Part shown: one piece after another, positions 9,705-18,869 of the stretch
Layout: each line of letters opens with the position of its first letter
How positions within the stretch are numbered: position 1 is the stretch's first letter
DNA from: Variovorax sp. PMC12
GTDB taxonomy: Bacteria > Pseudomonadota > Gammaproteobacteria > Burkholderiales > Burkholderiaceae_C
Direction: 5' to 3'
Assembly (NCBI RefSeq): GCF_003019815.1
Contig: NZ_CP027773.1
Coordinates: 1 to 64,000, forward strand
Length of the DNA: 64,000 bases
Notes under the pieces: generated by a model
Seen by the model: only the letters and a program-made list of their open reading frames with translations
Told to the model about the DNA's origin: nothing
Databases searched by the model: none
Position numbers and translations under genes: made by a program

Positions 9705-10685
9705 TCAGGGCTTGATGCCGAGTTTGGTGATCAGCGCCTTGAAGTACTCGTTGTCCTTGGCCAGCGTTTCCTTGAAGGCGGCGCCGTCGGTGTAGGCGTA
9801 GCCCAGGTTCTGCTTGTCCATCACCTCGCGCAGCAGCGGCTCCTTGGCGGTCTTGGCGGCGATGTCGCGCAGCTTGGCCATCACTTCGGGCGGCGTGTTC
9901 TTCGGCGCGCCGAGGCCGCGCCAGGTGCCGATGGAGATGTCGATGCCGCGCTCCTTGGCGGTCGGCACCTTGTCGAAGGCGGCCAGGCGCTTGTCGGCCA
10001 TCACCATCAGCATCTTGAGCTTGCCGCCCTGAACGTAGGTCGACACCTCGGCCGGGCTCACGGCCACCGCGTCGACGTGGCCGCCGAGCAGCGCCAGCAC
10101 GGCCGGGCCCGCGCCCTGGAACGGAATGTGGTTGAACCTGGCGCCGGTCTTGTCCTCCAGCGCCGATGCGGCCAGGTGCCAGATCGAGCCGGTGCCCGAA
10201 TTGCCCACGCCCAGCTCGCCCGGCTTCTTCTTGGCCGCGGCCAGGAATTCCTCGATGGTGTTGTAGGGCGAGTCGGCCTTCACCGTGATGGCGGCCGGGT
10301 CGGCGTTGAGCTGCGCGATCGGCTGGAAGTCGTCGTAGTTGAACTTGGCCAGGCCCAGGTGCGGCAGCGTCAGCAGCTCGACCGTGAGCACGGCCAGCTT
10401 GTAGCCGTCGGGCCGCGAATGGATCACCTCGTTCCAGCCGATGGCGCCGCCGGCGCCGGGGCGGTTCACGATCACGATGCTCTCGGACATGTGCTTGCGG
10501 CTCGCGTCGGCGAAGGCGCGGGCCAGCGCGTCGGTGCCGCCGCCGGGCTGGTAGGGCACGACCAGCTCGACCGTGTGGTTCGGGTAGTCGTTGCCGGCTG
10601 CTTGCGCGGCGGGCGCCGCAAGGCCGAATGCAAGGCCGACCGCGCCCGAGAGGGCCGCGAGCTTGCGCAGGAATTTCGTCGTCAT
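9705..10685 (-). CDS. Bug-family tripartite tricarboxylate transport receptor 2
   Basis: The 326-residue product has a signal peptide of about 29 residues (cleavage near AAQAAG) and the Bug motifs V-P-Y-Q-P-G-G-G-T-D and N-S-G-T-G-S-I-W-H. It differs clearly from receptor 1 next door, so the pair is not a recent duplication. It lies 52 bases after the SDR gene in the same operon. The ligand is unknown and presumably related to aldarates or uronates. Confidence 0.9.
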   Translation of the reverse strand: MTTKFLRKLAALSGAVGLAFGLAAPAAQAAGNDYPNHTVELVVPYQPGGGTDALARAFADASRKHMSESIVIVNRPGAGGAIGWNEVIHSRPDGYKLAVLTVELLTLPHLGLAKFNYDDFQPIAQLNADPAAITVKADSPYNTIEEFLAAAKKKPGELGVGNSGTGSIWHLAASALEDKTGARFNHIPFQGAGPAVLALLGGHVDAVAVSPAEVSTYVQGGKLKMLMVMADKRLAAFDKVPTAKERGIDISIGTWRGLGAPKNTPPEVMAKLRDIAAKTAKEPLLREVMDKQNLGYAYTDGAAFKETLAKDNEYFKALITKLGIKP

Positions 10686-10737
10686 CTGTCTCGTCTCCGT
10701 TGTTGGTCTTGCTGTTGCTGGAAAAAAGCGTTCGCGG

Positions 10738-11499
10738 TCAGGGCATGTACTGCCCCCCGTTCACTTCGATCACCTGCCCCGTGACATAGCCCGAGAGCTG
10801 GTCCGAGGCGAGATACAGGAAAGCGCCGACGCACTCCTCGGGCTCGCCGAGGCGGCCCATGGGAATGCTGGCGCGGAAGTTGTCGAGCATCGCGGGCGTC
10901 GAGAAGCGGTCCTGGAACGGCGTCTGAATGACGCCCGGCGCCACCGCGTTCACGCGGATGCGGTCGCCCACCAGTTCCTTCGCAAGGCCGTGCGTGGCCG
11001 TGCTCACAAAGCCCTTGGAGCCCGCGTACAGGTACGCGGCCGGCCCGCCGCCGGTGCGTGCCGCGACCGAGGTCACGTTGATGATGTTGCCGCCGCCCTG
11101 CGAGCGCATCAGCGGCACCACCTCGCGGCAATAGGCGAGCACCGAGCGCGCGTTGATGTGCATCACCTCGTCGAACAGCGCGTCGTCGAACTCGGCGATG
11201 GGCACGCGCTTGACCAGGCTGCCGGCGTTGTTGACCAGCACGTCGATGCCGCCGAACTCGGCCACCGTCTGCTTCACGCTGTCGCGGATCGCGCCGGTGT
11301 CGCGCACGTCGGCCTTCACGGCCACTGCCGCGCCGCCCGCCGCGCGGATGGTCTCGACCACCTGGTTGGCCGCGGCCGCCGAGCTGTTGTAGTGCACCGC
11401 CACGCGCATGCCGCGCGCCGCGAACGCAATGGCCACCGCAGCGCCGATGCCGGTGCTGGCACCGGTGACGAGGGCTGTCTTGTCCTTGAGGTCTTCCAT
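10738..11499 (-). CDS. SDR-family NAD(P)-dependent oxidoreductase
   Basis: A classical 253-residue short-chain dehydrogenase. The cofactor loop is T-G-A-S-T-G-I-G (near residue 13), followed by N-N-A-G (near 90), the catalytic Ser in N-V-T-S-V-A-A and the Y-A-G-S-K pair (YxxxK). It sits between garD and a Bug receptor with gaps of 22 and 52 bases, so it probably acts on a sugar acid or its lactone. The exact substrate cannot be read from sequence. Confidence 0.9.
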   Translation of the reverse strand: MEDLKDKTALVTGASTGIGAAVAIAFAARGMRVAVHYNSSAAAANQVVETIRAAGGAAVAVKADVRDTGAIRDSVKQTVAEFGGIDVLVNNAGSLVKRVPIAEFDDALFDEVMHINARSVLAYCREVVPLMRSQGGGNIINVTSVAARTGGGPAAYLYAGSKGFVSTATHGLAKELVGDRIRVNAVAPGVIQTPFQDRFSTPAMLDNFRASIPMGRLGEPEECVGAFLYLASDQLSGYVTGQVIEVNGGQYMP

Positions 11500-11521
11500 G
11501 TGTGTGCTCCGTACGGGTTGT

Positions 11522-13096
11522 TCAGGTCACCGGCGCCGGGTTGAAAAGCACCAGCGCGTTGTGCAGCTTCCAGTGCTCGGCCCAGGTCTTCTTGCGGCCG
11601 CTGGCCACGTCGAGCATCAGGTGGAACATTTCCCAGCCGATGTCTTCGATGGTGGCCTCGCCGTCGGCGATGCGGCCCGCGTTCACGTCCATCAGGTCGT
11701 GCCAGCGGCGCGCCAGGTCGCTGCGCGTGGCGACCTTGATGACCGGCACTTCGGCCAGCCCGTAAGGCGTGCCGCGGCCGGTGGTGAACACATGCAGGTT
11801 GATGCCGGCCGCCAGCTGCAGCGTGCCGCAGATGAAGTCGCTGGCCGGCGTGGCCGCATAGATCAGGCCCTTCTGCGTGGCTTTCTCGCCCGGCGCCAGC
11901 ACGCCCGTGATCGGCGCCGAGCCCGACTTGACGATGGAGCCCATCGCCTTCTCGACGATGTTCGACAGGCCGCCTTTCTTGTTGCCCGGCGTGGTGTTGG
12001 CGCTGCGGTCGACGCGGCCCTTCTGCAGGTAGGCGTCGTACCAGGCCATCTCGCGGATCATGGCTTCTGCCACCTCCGGCGTGGAGGCGCGCGAGGTCAG
12101 CTGGTCGATGCCGTCGCGCACCTCGGTCACTTCCGAGAACATGACCGTGGCGCCCGCGCGCACCAGCAGGTCGGTGCAGAAGCCCACGGCGGGGTTCGCG
12201 GTGACGCCGGAGAACGCGTCGCTGCCGCCGCACTGCACGCCCACCACCAGTTCGCTGGCCGGCACGGTCTCGCGGCGGCGTGCGTTCAGGCGCGCCAGGT
12301 GCACCTCGGCCTGCCGCATGATTGAATCGATCATCGACATGAAGCCGATGTGCTCGTCGTCCTGCAGGCAGACCACGTCGAGTTCCGCGTCGCCCTCGGT
12401 TTCGCCGCGCTTGTCGACGATGGGAATGCTGCCCGGCGGCAGGAGCCGCTCGGGCTGCAGCTTCTCGCAGCCCAGGCTCACCACCATCACCTCGCCGCCG
12501 AAGTTCGGGTTGAGGCTGATGTTGCGCAGCGTGCGGATCGGCACGATGGCATCGGGCGCGTCGATGGCCACGCCGCAGCCATAGCCGTGCGCCAGCGCCA
12601 CCACGTCGTCCACGTTCGGGTACCTGGGCAGCAGCTCGGCCTTGATGCGCTGCACCGCGAAGTCGATCACGCCGGCCACGCATTGCACCGTCTCGGTGAT
12701 GGCGAGGATGTTGCGCGAGCCCACCGAGCCGTCGGCGTTGCGGTAGCCCTCGAAGGTGTAGCCCTCCAGCGGCGGCAGGGCGGGGGGCTTGACGGTCGCG
12801 ACGGGCAGGCCGTCGAGCTCCGGCGCCACCGGCATGCGCATCACGCGCTCGTGCACCCAGCTGCCGCGTGGCAGCGCCTTCTGCGCATAGCCGATCACCA
12901 CGTCGTAGCGGCGGATGGCCTCGCCTTCGGCCAGGTCGACCAGCGCGACCTTGTGGCCCTGGGGTACGTTGTCCACCAGCCGCAGGCCGTCGGCGAATTC
13001 GGCGCCGGCCTTCAGGCCGCCGTCGTTGGCGACGATGGCCACGTTGTCGTTGGCGTGGATGCGGATGTAGAGCGGTGGACGTGAGCTTTCGGGCAT
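11522..13096 (-). CDS. garD: Galactarate dehydratase (UxaA/GarD family)
   Basis: This 524-residue protein has the length and order of GarD: an N-terminal SAF-like domain (about 1-100), a linker and the large UxaA dehydratase domain. Recognisable parts are G-S-V-G-S-R-N after the linker, the H-G-Y-G-C-G motif and the V-S-L-G-C-E-K segment; these His and Cys residues are probable metal ligands. GarD turns galactarate into 5-dehydro-4-deoxyglucarate, the substrate of kdgD at 19916. An altronate dehydratase is a less likely alternative, because the N- and C-terminal domains are fused and the lactonase and uronate dehydrogenase are neighbours. Confidence 0.88.
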   Translation of the reverse strand: MPESSRPPLYIRIHANDNVAIVANDGGLKAGAEFADGLRLVDNVPQGHKVALVDLAEGEAIRRYDVVIGYAQKALPRGSWVHERVMRMPVAPELDGLPVATVKPPALPPLEGYTFEGYRNADGSVGSRNILAITETVQCVAGVIDFAVQRIKAELLPRYPNVDDVVALAHGYGCGVAIDAPDAIVPIRTLRNISLNPNFGGEVMVVSLGCEKLQPERLLPPGSIPIVDKRGETEGDAELDVVCLQDDEHIGFMSMIDSIMRQAEVHLARLNARRRETVPASELVVGVQCGGSDAFSGVTANPAVGFCTDLLVRAGATVMFSEVTEVRDGIDQLTSRASTPEVAEAMIREMAWYDAYLQKGRVDRSANTTPGNKKGGLSNIVEKAMGSIVKSGSAPITGVLAPGEKATQKGLIYAATPASDFICGTLQLAAGINLHVFTTGRGTPYGLAEVPVIKVATRSDLARRWHDLMDVNAGRIADGEATIEDIGWEMFHLMLDVASGRKKTWAEHWKLHNALVLFNPAPVT

Positions 13097-13111
13097 CGTG
13101 GTTTCCTTTGC

Positions 13112-14407
13112 TTACTTCACCACCATGAACATGCTGGGCAGCCAGGTCGAGAAGGCTGGCACGAATGTGACCACACCGAGCGCAAAGATCAATGCCCCAT
13201 AGAACGGCCAGATGGTGCGCATCACCGTTCCCACCGACACACCGCCGATCGCGCAGCCGACGAATTGCGTCGTGCCCACGGGCGGCGTGTTCAGGCCCAG
13301 TGCGCAGTTGATCAGCATCACGATGCCGAACTGCACCGAGGTCATGCCGTAGTGCTGGGCGATGGGCAGGAAGATCGGTGTGCACAGCAGGATGGTGGCC
13401 GCCATGTCCAGGAAGGTGCCGAGCACGAACAGGATGATGTTGATCAGCAGGAAGATCACCCAGGGCGTGCTCGTCACCTGCGACAGCATCTGGCCCGTGA
13501 GCTCGGCCACGCCGTACAGGCTGATGAGGTAGCCGAAGGTGCTGGAGATGCCGATCAGCAGCAGGATCACGCCGGTGGTGCGCACCGCCTTCGAGGCCGC
13601 CTTGATGAAGTGTTCCCACTTCAGCGTGCGGTACACGAAGATCGTGAGGCCCAGCGCATACAGCACGGCCACCGCGGCCGATTCGGTGGCCGTGAACACG
13701 CCCGAAAGAATGCCCCCCAGGATCAGCACCACGATGAACAGGCCCGGCAGCGCCGCCGCGAACGAGCGCGCCACGATGGACCAGCCCGGGAAGCTGCCGG
13801 CCGGATAGCCGCGCTTCACCGCCACCAGGTAGGCGGCTGCGAGGTTGCTGATGGTGAGCACGGCGGCCGGCAGCAGCGCCGCCAGGATCAGCGCCGCGAT
13901 CGACACCTTGCCGCCGGCTGCGAGCGAATAGATGATCAGGTTGTGGCTGGTGGGCATCAGCGCGCCGACCAGCGCCGCATGGGTCGTCACGTTGACTGCG
14001 TAGTCGGCGTGATAGCCCTCCTTCTTCATCATCGGGATCATCACGGCGCCCATGGCCGAGACGTCCGCCACGGGCGAGCCCGAGACGCCGCCGAACAGCG
14101 TGCAGGCCACCACGTTCGACATGCCGAGCCCGCCGCGGACGTGGCCCACGAGGTCGCGCGCCAGGTTGACGATGCGGTCCGCGATGCCGCCGTAGAGCAT
14201 CAGCTCGCCCGCGAAGATGAAGAACGGGATGGCGAGGAACGAGAAGATGCCCATGCCGGACGTCATCTGCTGGAAGCCCACGGCCAGCGGCAGGCCTTCA
14301 TAGAGCAGCGTGGCCAGTGCCGACAGGCCGATGGAAAAAGCGACCGGCACGCCCAGCAGCAGGAAGAGCGTGAAGGAGAGGCAGAGAATGAGCAGGGGAA
14401 TGGTCAT
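13112..14407 (-). CDS. dctM: TRAP transporter large permease (DctM)
   Basis: A 431-residue, very hydrophobic protein of the DctM family with about 12 membrane segments. It carries the motif F-G-G-V-S-G-S-P-V-A-D-V-S-A-M-G near residue 95 and the N-T-P-P-V-G segment near residue 375, both typical of the sodium-coupled transport domain. The start is 6 bases after dctQ, implying coupled translation. With DctP and DctQ it should import a uronate or aldarate with sodium ions. Confidence 0.95.
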   Translation of the reverse strand: MTIPLLILCLSFTLFLLLGVPVAFSIGLSALATLLYEGLPLAVGFQQMTSGMGIFSFLAIPFFIFAGELMLYGGIADRIVNLARDLVGHVRGGLGMSNVVACTLFGGVSGSPVADVSAMGAVMIPMMKKEGYHADYAVNVTTHAALVGALMPTSHNLIIYSLAAGGKVSIAALILAALLPAAVLTISNLAAAYLVAVKRGYPAGSFPGWSIVARSFAAALPGLFIVVLILGGILSGVFTATESAAVAVLYALGLTIFVYRTLKWEHFIKAASKAVRTTGVILLLIGISSTFGYLISLYGVAELTGQMLSQVTSTPWVIFLLINIILFVLGTFLDMAATILLCTPIFLPIAQHYGMTSVQFGIVMLINCALGLNTPPVGTTQFVGCAIGGVSVGTVMRTIWPFYGALIFALGVVTFVPAFSTWLPSMFMVVK

Positions 14408-14413
14408 GGTGGC

Positions 14414-14902
14414 TCAGGCCCAGGCAGGTTCGACTTCGCGGCCTTGGGCGAGCGCGATGATGTGTTCGATGGAGAACATCACGATGAGGACGCCCGAGAT
14501 GGCGGCGGGCACGTATTTCCACCCCTCCGAGATCCAGAGCGTGGGCAACCTGTAGTCCCACACCGATTCGGCGAGCGAGGCGCAGTTCCATGCCATGGCA
14601 ACGCCGAACAGCAGGATCAGTGCATGGATGAGGTATTCCATCTTCAGCCGCAACCAGTCGGGTGCGAGCACGAGAAAGGATTCGAGCCCGATGTGGCCCG
14701 CGTCGCGAACGCCCACAGCCACGCCGAGCATGGTGACGTAGAGCACCAGCAGCAGCGCGAGGCTTTCGGCCCAGGTGGGGGTGTTGTTCAGCACGTAGCG
14801 GCCGAACACCTGCCAGCTCACGGCGCAGATCACCGCGACGAGACCGAAGATGCCCAACCACATGCAGGCACGTGCGAGGGTGCGGCAAAGTTTGGTGTAC
14901 AT
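14414..14902 (-). CDS. dctQ: TRAP transporter small permease (DctQ)
   Basis: A 162-residue membrane protein with four predicted hydrophobic helices, including a W-Q-V-F-G-R-Y motif after the first and the W-A-E-S-L-A entry of the second, as in DctQ. It bridges the periplasmic receptor DctP and the transport subunit DctM. It is separated from dctP by a 64-base gap with a strong hairpin and from dctM by 6 bases. Confidence 0.93.
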   Translation of the reverse strand: MYTKLCRTLARACMWLGIFGLVAVICAVSWQVFGRYVLNNTPTWAESLALLLVLYVTMLGVAVGVRDAGHIGLESFLVLAPDWLRLKMEYLIHALILLFGVAMAWNCASLAESVWDYRLPTLWISEGWKYVPAAISGVLIVMFSIEHIIALAQGREVEPAWA

Positions 14903-14915
14903 GGATTTTCTTTGC

Positions 14916-14935
14916 CCTTCCCCCGAGGGGGAAGG
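14916..14935 (-). terminator. Hairpin between dctP and dctQ (family C)
   Basis: CCTTCCCC and GGGGAAGG pair around CGAG just after the dctP stop. The minus strand continues GCAAAGAAAATCC, without a strong T-run. Such a stem after a receptor gene commonly stabilises its message or partly terminates, giving more receptor than permease. A close copy follows another receptor gene at 46653-46673. Confidence 0.6.
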
Positions 14936-14966
14936 AGGGAAGCGGGTCGAACCGACGAGGGCGGGC

Positions 14967-15947
14967 TTACTTCGTGTCCTGCACGCGCTTGACGAGGTCT
15001 TTCAGCTTCGCGTCGGTGATGAACTTGTCGTACACCGGCTTCATCGCGGCCTGGAACGGGGCCTTGTCGACTTCGATGATCTCGGCGCCGCTGGCCTTCA
15101 CCGTGGCGAGCGACTTCACTTCGCGCTCTTCCCACTGCTTGCGCATGTAGGGCACCGATTCCTTGGCGGCCTGGCGGATCCAGCCCTGCTCTTCGGCGGA
15201 GAGCTTGTCCCACACGCGCTTGGAGAACAGCAGCATCTCGGGCGCCATCGAGTGTTCGGTCTTGCTGTAGTACTTGGCCACTTCGAAGGCGCGCGCGCTT
15301 TCGTACGTGGGGTAGTTGTTCTCGGCGGCGTCGATCAGCCCCGTCTTCAGGCCGGTGTAGACCTCGCCCATGGGCATCGGCGTGGCGTTGGCGCCCATGG
15401 CCTCGAGCATCGACACCCACAGGTCGGACTGCTGCACGCGCACCTTCAGGCCCTTCATGTCGGCGAAGCTGCGCACCGGCTTCTTGGCCGTGAACATCGA
15501 GCGCGCGCCGCTGTCGTAGTAGGCCAGCCCCACGAAGCCCTGCTTCTCGCACGACTTCAGGATCTCTTCGCCGATCGGGCCGTCGAGCACCTTGTGCAGG
15601 TGGTCGACCGAGCGGAACAGGAAGGGCATGGTGGGCACCTGCGTCTCGGCGCAGATGTTGTTCATGGGCGCGATGTTCACGCGCACCATCTGCAGCGCGC
15701 CGATCTTGGTCTGCTCGATCGTGTCTTTCTCGCTGCCGAGCGAACTGTTGTTGAACACCTTGATGCTGTGCTTGCCGCCGGACAGCGCCTTCAGGCGCTC
15801 GCTCATGAACTTCACCGCGGTCACGGTGGGGTAGTCGTCGGGGTGGATGTCGGCCGAACGGAACTCGGTGGCGTGTGCAGCCATGGTGGTCAGCGCGGCT
15901 GCTGCGCACGCGGAAAGTGCGATCAGTGTCTTCTTTGCGAATTTCAT
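14967..15947 (-). CDS. dctP: TRAP transporter substrate-binding protein (DctP)
   Basis: A 326-residue periplasmic receptor. The start is the ATG of MKFAKKTL, giving a signal peptide that ends at A-A-H-A near residue 24. The family motifs are present: a V-F-N-N-S-S-L-G-S-E segment near residue 60 and the G-L-K-V-R-V-Q-Q motif with the conserved Arg that grips a substrate carboxylate. DctP receptors of this subgroup bind uronates and related acids (family knowledge). It is third in the operon after udh and the lactonase. Confidence 0.95.
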   Translation of the reverse strand: MKFAKKTLIALSACAAAALTTMAAHATEFRSADIHPDDYPTVTAVKFMSERLKALSGGKHSIKVFNNSSLGSEKDTIEQTKIGALQMVRVNIAPMNNICAETQVPTMPFLFRSVDHLHKVLDGPIGEEILKSCEKQGFVGLAYYDSGARSMFTAKKPVRSFADMKGLKVRVQQSDLWVSMLEAMGANATPMPMGEVYTGLKTGLIDAAENNYPTYESARAFEVAKYYSKTEHSMAPEMLLFSKRVWDKLSAEEQGWIRQAAKESVPYMRKQWEEREVKSLATVKASGAEIIEVDKAPFQAAMKPVYDKFITDAKLKDLVKRVQDTK

Positions 15948-15985
15948 TTGTCTCGTCCTCTGCTTTGGTGGTTGTTGAAAAGGGT

Positions 15986-16876
15986 TCAGGCGCCGAAGGC
16001 CGGCTCGGGCATGCCCTGTGCGCCGGGCCGCAGCGCGAACACGCCGCCGGCCAGTGGTTGGTCCGACAGGTCGATGCCGCCGGGCCGGATGGAGGTGACG
16101 AAGAGGGTGTCGAGCCCGGCGCCGCCGAAGGCGCACATCGCGGGCTTCTTCACCGGCACTTCGAGCGAGCGGTCGAGCCGGCCGTCGGGCCTGAAGCGGT
16201 GCACCAAGCCGGCGTCGTTGCCGCAGATCCAGTAGCAGCCGTCGGTGTCCATGGCCGCGCCGTCGGGGCGCCCGGGCAGGGGCTTCATGTCGATGAAGAG
16301 GCGGCGGTTGCCGGGGGTGCCGGTTTCCGTGTCGTAGTCGAAGGCCCAGACGGCCTGCACCGTGGGGTGCGAGTCCGAGAGATACATCGTGCGGCCGTCG
16401 GGGCTGAAGGCCAGGCCGTTGGGCACGACGAGGTCGTCGAGGCGCAGGGCGGCGCTGCTGTCGCCCCTGCCGTAGCTGTAGAGCCGGCCCACACGTGCGC
16501 CCGCCGCCATGTCGAGCAGCATCGTGCCGGCCCAGAAGCGGCCCTGGCGGTCGCAGCGGCCGTCGTTGAAGCGCATGGCCGGGGCGGCGTGCTCGACGCG
16601 CGCCAGCGACGAGGCGGCCAGCGTGCTGTCGGCCTGCGGCTTGAGCGAGAACAGGCCGCTCTCCATGCCGGCGATCCATTCGCCCGGCACATCTGCGCGC
16701 GGCGCGATGCAGGCGATCATTTCGCCGGCGGTCCACTTCGCGTGGCCTTCGCCCGCATGCCAGCGGTTCAGCGTGCGCGCCGGAATGTCGACCCAGTAGA
16801 GCGCCTGTTCGCGCGCATGCCACACCGGGCTTTCGCCGGTGCCGTTGCGCGCGTCGAGAACGAGTTCAGCGCTCAT
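15986..16876 (-). CDS. SMP-30/gluconolactonase-family lactonase
   Basis: The 296-residue protein is a six-bladed beta propeller of the SMP-30 family. An E-S-P-V-W motif near residue 14 supplies the metal-binding Glu, and F-N-D-G-R-C-D-R-Q-G-R-F-W-A-G follows near residue 100. It overlaps the end of udh by 11 bases. Uronate dehydrogenase makes aldarolactones, so hydrolysis of galactaro- or glucarolactone is the likely job. Gluconolactonase is the default family name. No signal peptide is present, so it acts in the cytosol. Confidence 0.88.
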   Translation of the reverse strand: MSAELVLDARNGTGESPVWHAREQALYWVDIPARTLNRWHAGEGHAKWTAGEMIACIAPRADVPGEWIAGMESGLFSLKPQADSTLAASSLARVEHAAPAMRFNDGRCDRQGRFWAGTMLLDMAAGARVGRLYSYGRGDSSAALRLDDLVVPNGLAFSPDGRTMYLSDSHPTVQAVWAFDYDTETGTPGNRRLFIDMKPLPGRPDGAAMDTDGCYWICGNDAGLVHRFRPDGRLDRSLEVPVKKPAMCAFGGAGLDTLFVTSIRPGGIDLSDQPLAGGVFALRPGAQGMPEPAFGA

Positions 16877-17681
16877 CGCCGAACGGGCCTTGTGCCGTGA
16901 AGGCGCCGCCCTGGTAGATGGCGTTCGGGTCGGTCGGCGCGACGGGCGGCTGTGCCTCGACCTTGTCGCGGAACACTTCCGAACTGTCGCGCGGCAAAAA
17001 GCCCAGGTGCGCGGCGGCGCTGTTGTCCCACCACACGTCGCGGTTGTTCGACATGCCGTAGACCACCGTGTGCTTCACGTCCGGCACGAACAGCGACTTC
17101 TCGATCAGCGCGGTCAGGTCGTGGTAGCTGAGCCAGGTGCTCATCATCCGGCGGTTGGCCGGCTCGGGGAACGAGGAGCCGATGCGGATGCTGACGGTCT
17201 CGATGCCCCAGCGGTCGAAGTAGAACTGCGCCACGTCCTCGCCGAAGGACTTCGACAGGCCGTAGTAGCCGTCGGGCCGGCGCGGCGCATGCGCGTCGAT
17301 GTGCTCGCTCTGCTTGTAGAAGCCGATCACGTGGTTCGAGCTGGCGAACACCACGCGCTTCACGCCGTGGCGGCGCGCAGCCTCATAGATGTGGAACACG
17401 CCCTTGATGTTGGCTTCGAGGATTTCCTCGAACGGCCGCTCGACAGACACGCCGCCCAGGTGGACGATGGCGTCGCAGCCGTCCACCAGCGCATCGACCG
17501 CCGCCTTGTCCGACAGGTCGCAGGGCACGACTTCCTCGTGCGCATCGGCGGCCGGCGCCAGCGAGGCGATGTCCGAGAGCCGCAGCACCTCGGCGAATGG
17601 CTTGAGGCGCTCGCGCAGCACCTTTCCGAGGCCGCCGGCGGCGCCGGTCAGCAGGAGGCGGTTCATCTTGTTGTCTTTCAT
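16866..17681 (-). CDS. udh: Uronate dehydrogenase (NAD-dependent)
   Basis: A 271-residue extended-SDR protein that closely resembles known uronate dehydrogenases. The NAD loop is T-G-A-A-G-G-L-G near residue 12, the catalytic pair is Y-Y-G-L-S-K, and the S-S-N-H-V-I-G-F-Y segment binds substrate in this family. It oxidises D-galacturonate or D-glucuronate to the aldarolactone. Two starts are possible: the ATG at 17681 used here, or MNRLL at 17666; neither has a strong ribosome site. It is the first gene of the minus-strand arm and diverges from the GntR regulator. Confidence 0.9.
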   Translation of the reverse strand: MKDNKMNRLLLTGAAGGLGKVLRERLKPFAEVLRLSDIASLAPAADAHEEVVPCDLSDKAAVDALVDGCDAIVHLGGVSVERPFEEILEANIKGVFHIYEAARRHGVKRVVFASSNHVIGFYKQSEHIDAHAPRRPDGYYGLSKSFGEDVAQFYFDRWGIETVSIRIGSSFPEPANRRMMSTWLSYHDLTALIEKSLFVPDVKHTVVYGMSNNRDVWWDNSAAAHLGFLPRDSSEVFRDKVEAQPPVAPTDPNAIYQGGAFTAQGPFGDER

Positions 17682-17874
17682 CTTTGCCCGTCCGTGCACG
17701 CAGTGGTTGCGGTTTCCGGCAGCCCGCCGTCGTGGTGTCTTGCCGACGGCAGCGGCCGGTACGATGCCGAAAGGGCGAGGTCGAAAGGGCGCTGCATGTC
17801 GGTGCCGTGGAAACCGGGAAGCCGCTGGCGGATCGGCCGGCGGCGTCCAGAGGTTATTGAGTGTTAGGTTATCT

Positions 17875-17887
17875 GTTGTCGTACAAC
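17875..17887. promoter_or_regulatory. Operator palindrome between udh and the GntR regulator
   Basis: GTTGT-CGT-ACAAC is a perfect inverted repeat in the divergent region, 20 bases ahead of the regulator's start. It resembles TNGTNNNACNA operators of FadR-type regulators. A close copy (11 of 13 bases) lies at 18797-18809 before the plus-strand operon. Control of both arms and autoregulation are inferred. Confidence 0.65.
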
Positions 17888-17906
17888 TAGTTTGGGGATT
17901 ATCATC

Positions 17907-18758
17907 GTGACCATGGTTCAGTCGACTGCGGGTAATCCCTCGATATCGGAAGCGCCGGCGGAAGCGGCGTTCGTGGGGCGTCCGCGCCAGCGCGCACGCG
18001 GCCTCGCGCATGGTCTGGTGGAAGACCTGGGCGAGAAGATCCGCAACCAGTCGCTGCGGCCCGGCGACAAGCTGCCGACCGAGTCGGCCATCATGCAGGC
18101 CTACGGCGTGAGCCGCACCGTGGTGCGCGAGGCGCTGTCGAAGCTGCAGGCCGGCGGCCTGGTCGAGACGCTGCACGGCGTGGGCACCTTCGTGCTGCAG
18201 CCGCGCACGGGCGGCGTGTTCCGCCTCGACCCCGGCGAGATCGCCGCTTCGGTCGACGTGCTGGCCGTGCTCGAGCTGCGCATCAGCCTGGAGACCGAGT
18301 CGGCCGGCCTTGCCGCCAGCCGCCGCACCGACGAGCAGCTCGTGGCCATGCGGCAGGCGCTCGACGACTTCGAGCACAACGTGGTCGTGGCGGGCGACAC
18401 CGTGGGGCCGGACTTCCGCTTCCACCTGCAGATCGCCGAATCGACCGGCAATCCCTACTTCGCGGACATCATGAGGCACCTGGGGACCACCCTCATTCCG
18501 CGCACCCGCATCAGCGCGATCCGCACGCACGAGGGCGGGGCGCCTTACCTGAGCCGCGTGAACCGCGAGCACGAAGAAATCTACGCGGCCATTGCGCGCC
18601 GCGACCCCGAATCGGCCCGCGCGGCCATGCGCATCCACCTGACCAACAGCCGCGAGCGCCTGCGCATGGCGCAAGAGGCCGCGCAGCAGCAGAAGGCGAA
18701 AGCCGATGCCGTCACCGCCGACGGTGCTGCTTCGGCCGACAACGCCACCTCGAGCTGA
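17907..18758 (+). CDS. FadR-subfamily GntR transcriptional regulator
   Basis: The protein of about 283 residues has an N-terminal GntR winged helix (K-L-P-T-E-S ... Y-G-V-S-R-T-V-V-R-E-A-L-S-K-L) and a C-terminal all-helical FCD ligand domain with the metal-binding D...H pattern and the final R-I-H-L motif. The last 30 residues are Ala-rich. GTG at 17907 is taken as the start because GGGGA lies 8 bases upstream; ATG at 17913 is the alternative. It sits between the two arms of the sugar-acid regulon and is probably their repressor, released by an aldarate or uronate. Confidence 0.9.
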   Translation: MTMVQSTAGNPSISEAPAEAAFVGRPRQRARGLAHGLVEDLGEKIRNQSLRPGDKLPTESAIMQAYGVSRTVVREALSKLQAGGLVETLHGVGTFVLQPRTGGVFRLDPGEIAASVDVLAVLELRISLETESAGLAASRRTDEQLVAMRQALDDFEHNVVVAGDTVGPDFRFHLQIAESTGNPYFADIMRHLGTTLIPRTRISAIRTHEGGAPYLSRVNREHEEIYAAIARRDPESARAAMRIHLTNSRERLRMAQEAAQQQKAKADAVTADGAASADNATSS

Positions 18759-18766
18759 GTTTTCTT

Positions 18767-18785
18767 GTTGTCCCGGCTGGACAAC
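18767..18785 (+). terminator. Hairpin after the GntR gene
   Basis: GTTGTCC and GGACAAC pair around CGGCT, followed by TTGTTTTTG. It may terminate the regulator's message. Its arms contain the same GTTGT/ACAAC bases as the operators, so it could also be a third, wider-spaced operator site. Confidence 0.5.
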
Positions 18786-18796
18786 TTGTTTTTGTA

Positions 18797-18809
18797 GTTG
18801 TACGATGAC
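18797..18809. promoter_or_regulatory. Second GntR-type operator, upstream of the aldarate operon
   Basis: GTTGTACGATGAC matches the reverse complement of the 17875-17887 operator at 11 of 13 positions. It lies 61 bases ahead of the Bug receptor start and would let the regulator control the plus-strand operon. Confidence 0.6.
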
Positions 18810-18869
18810 TGATAACTTGATTCGGATATCAGGCACAGTCACGACAGCCAGCGAACAAAAGGAGACAGC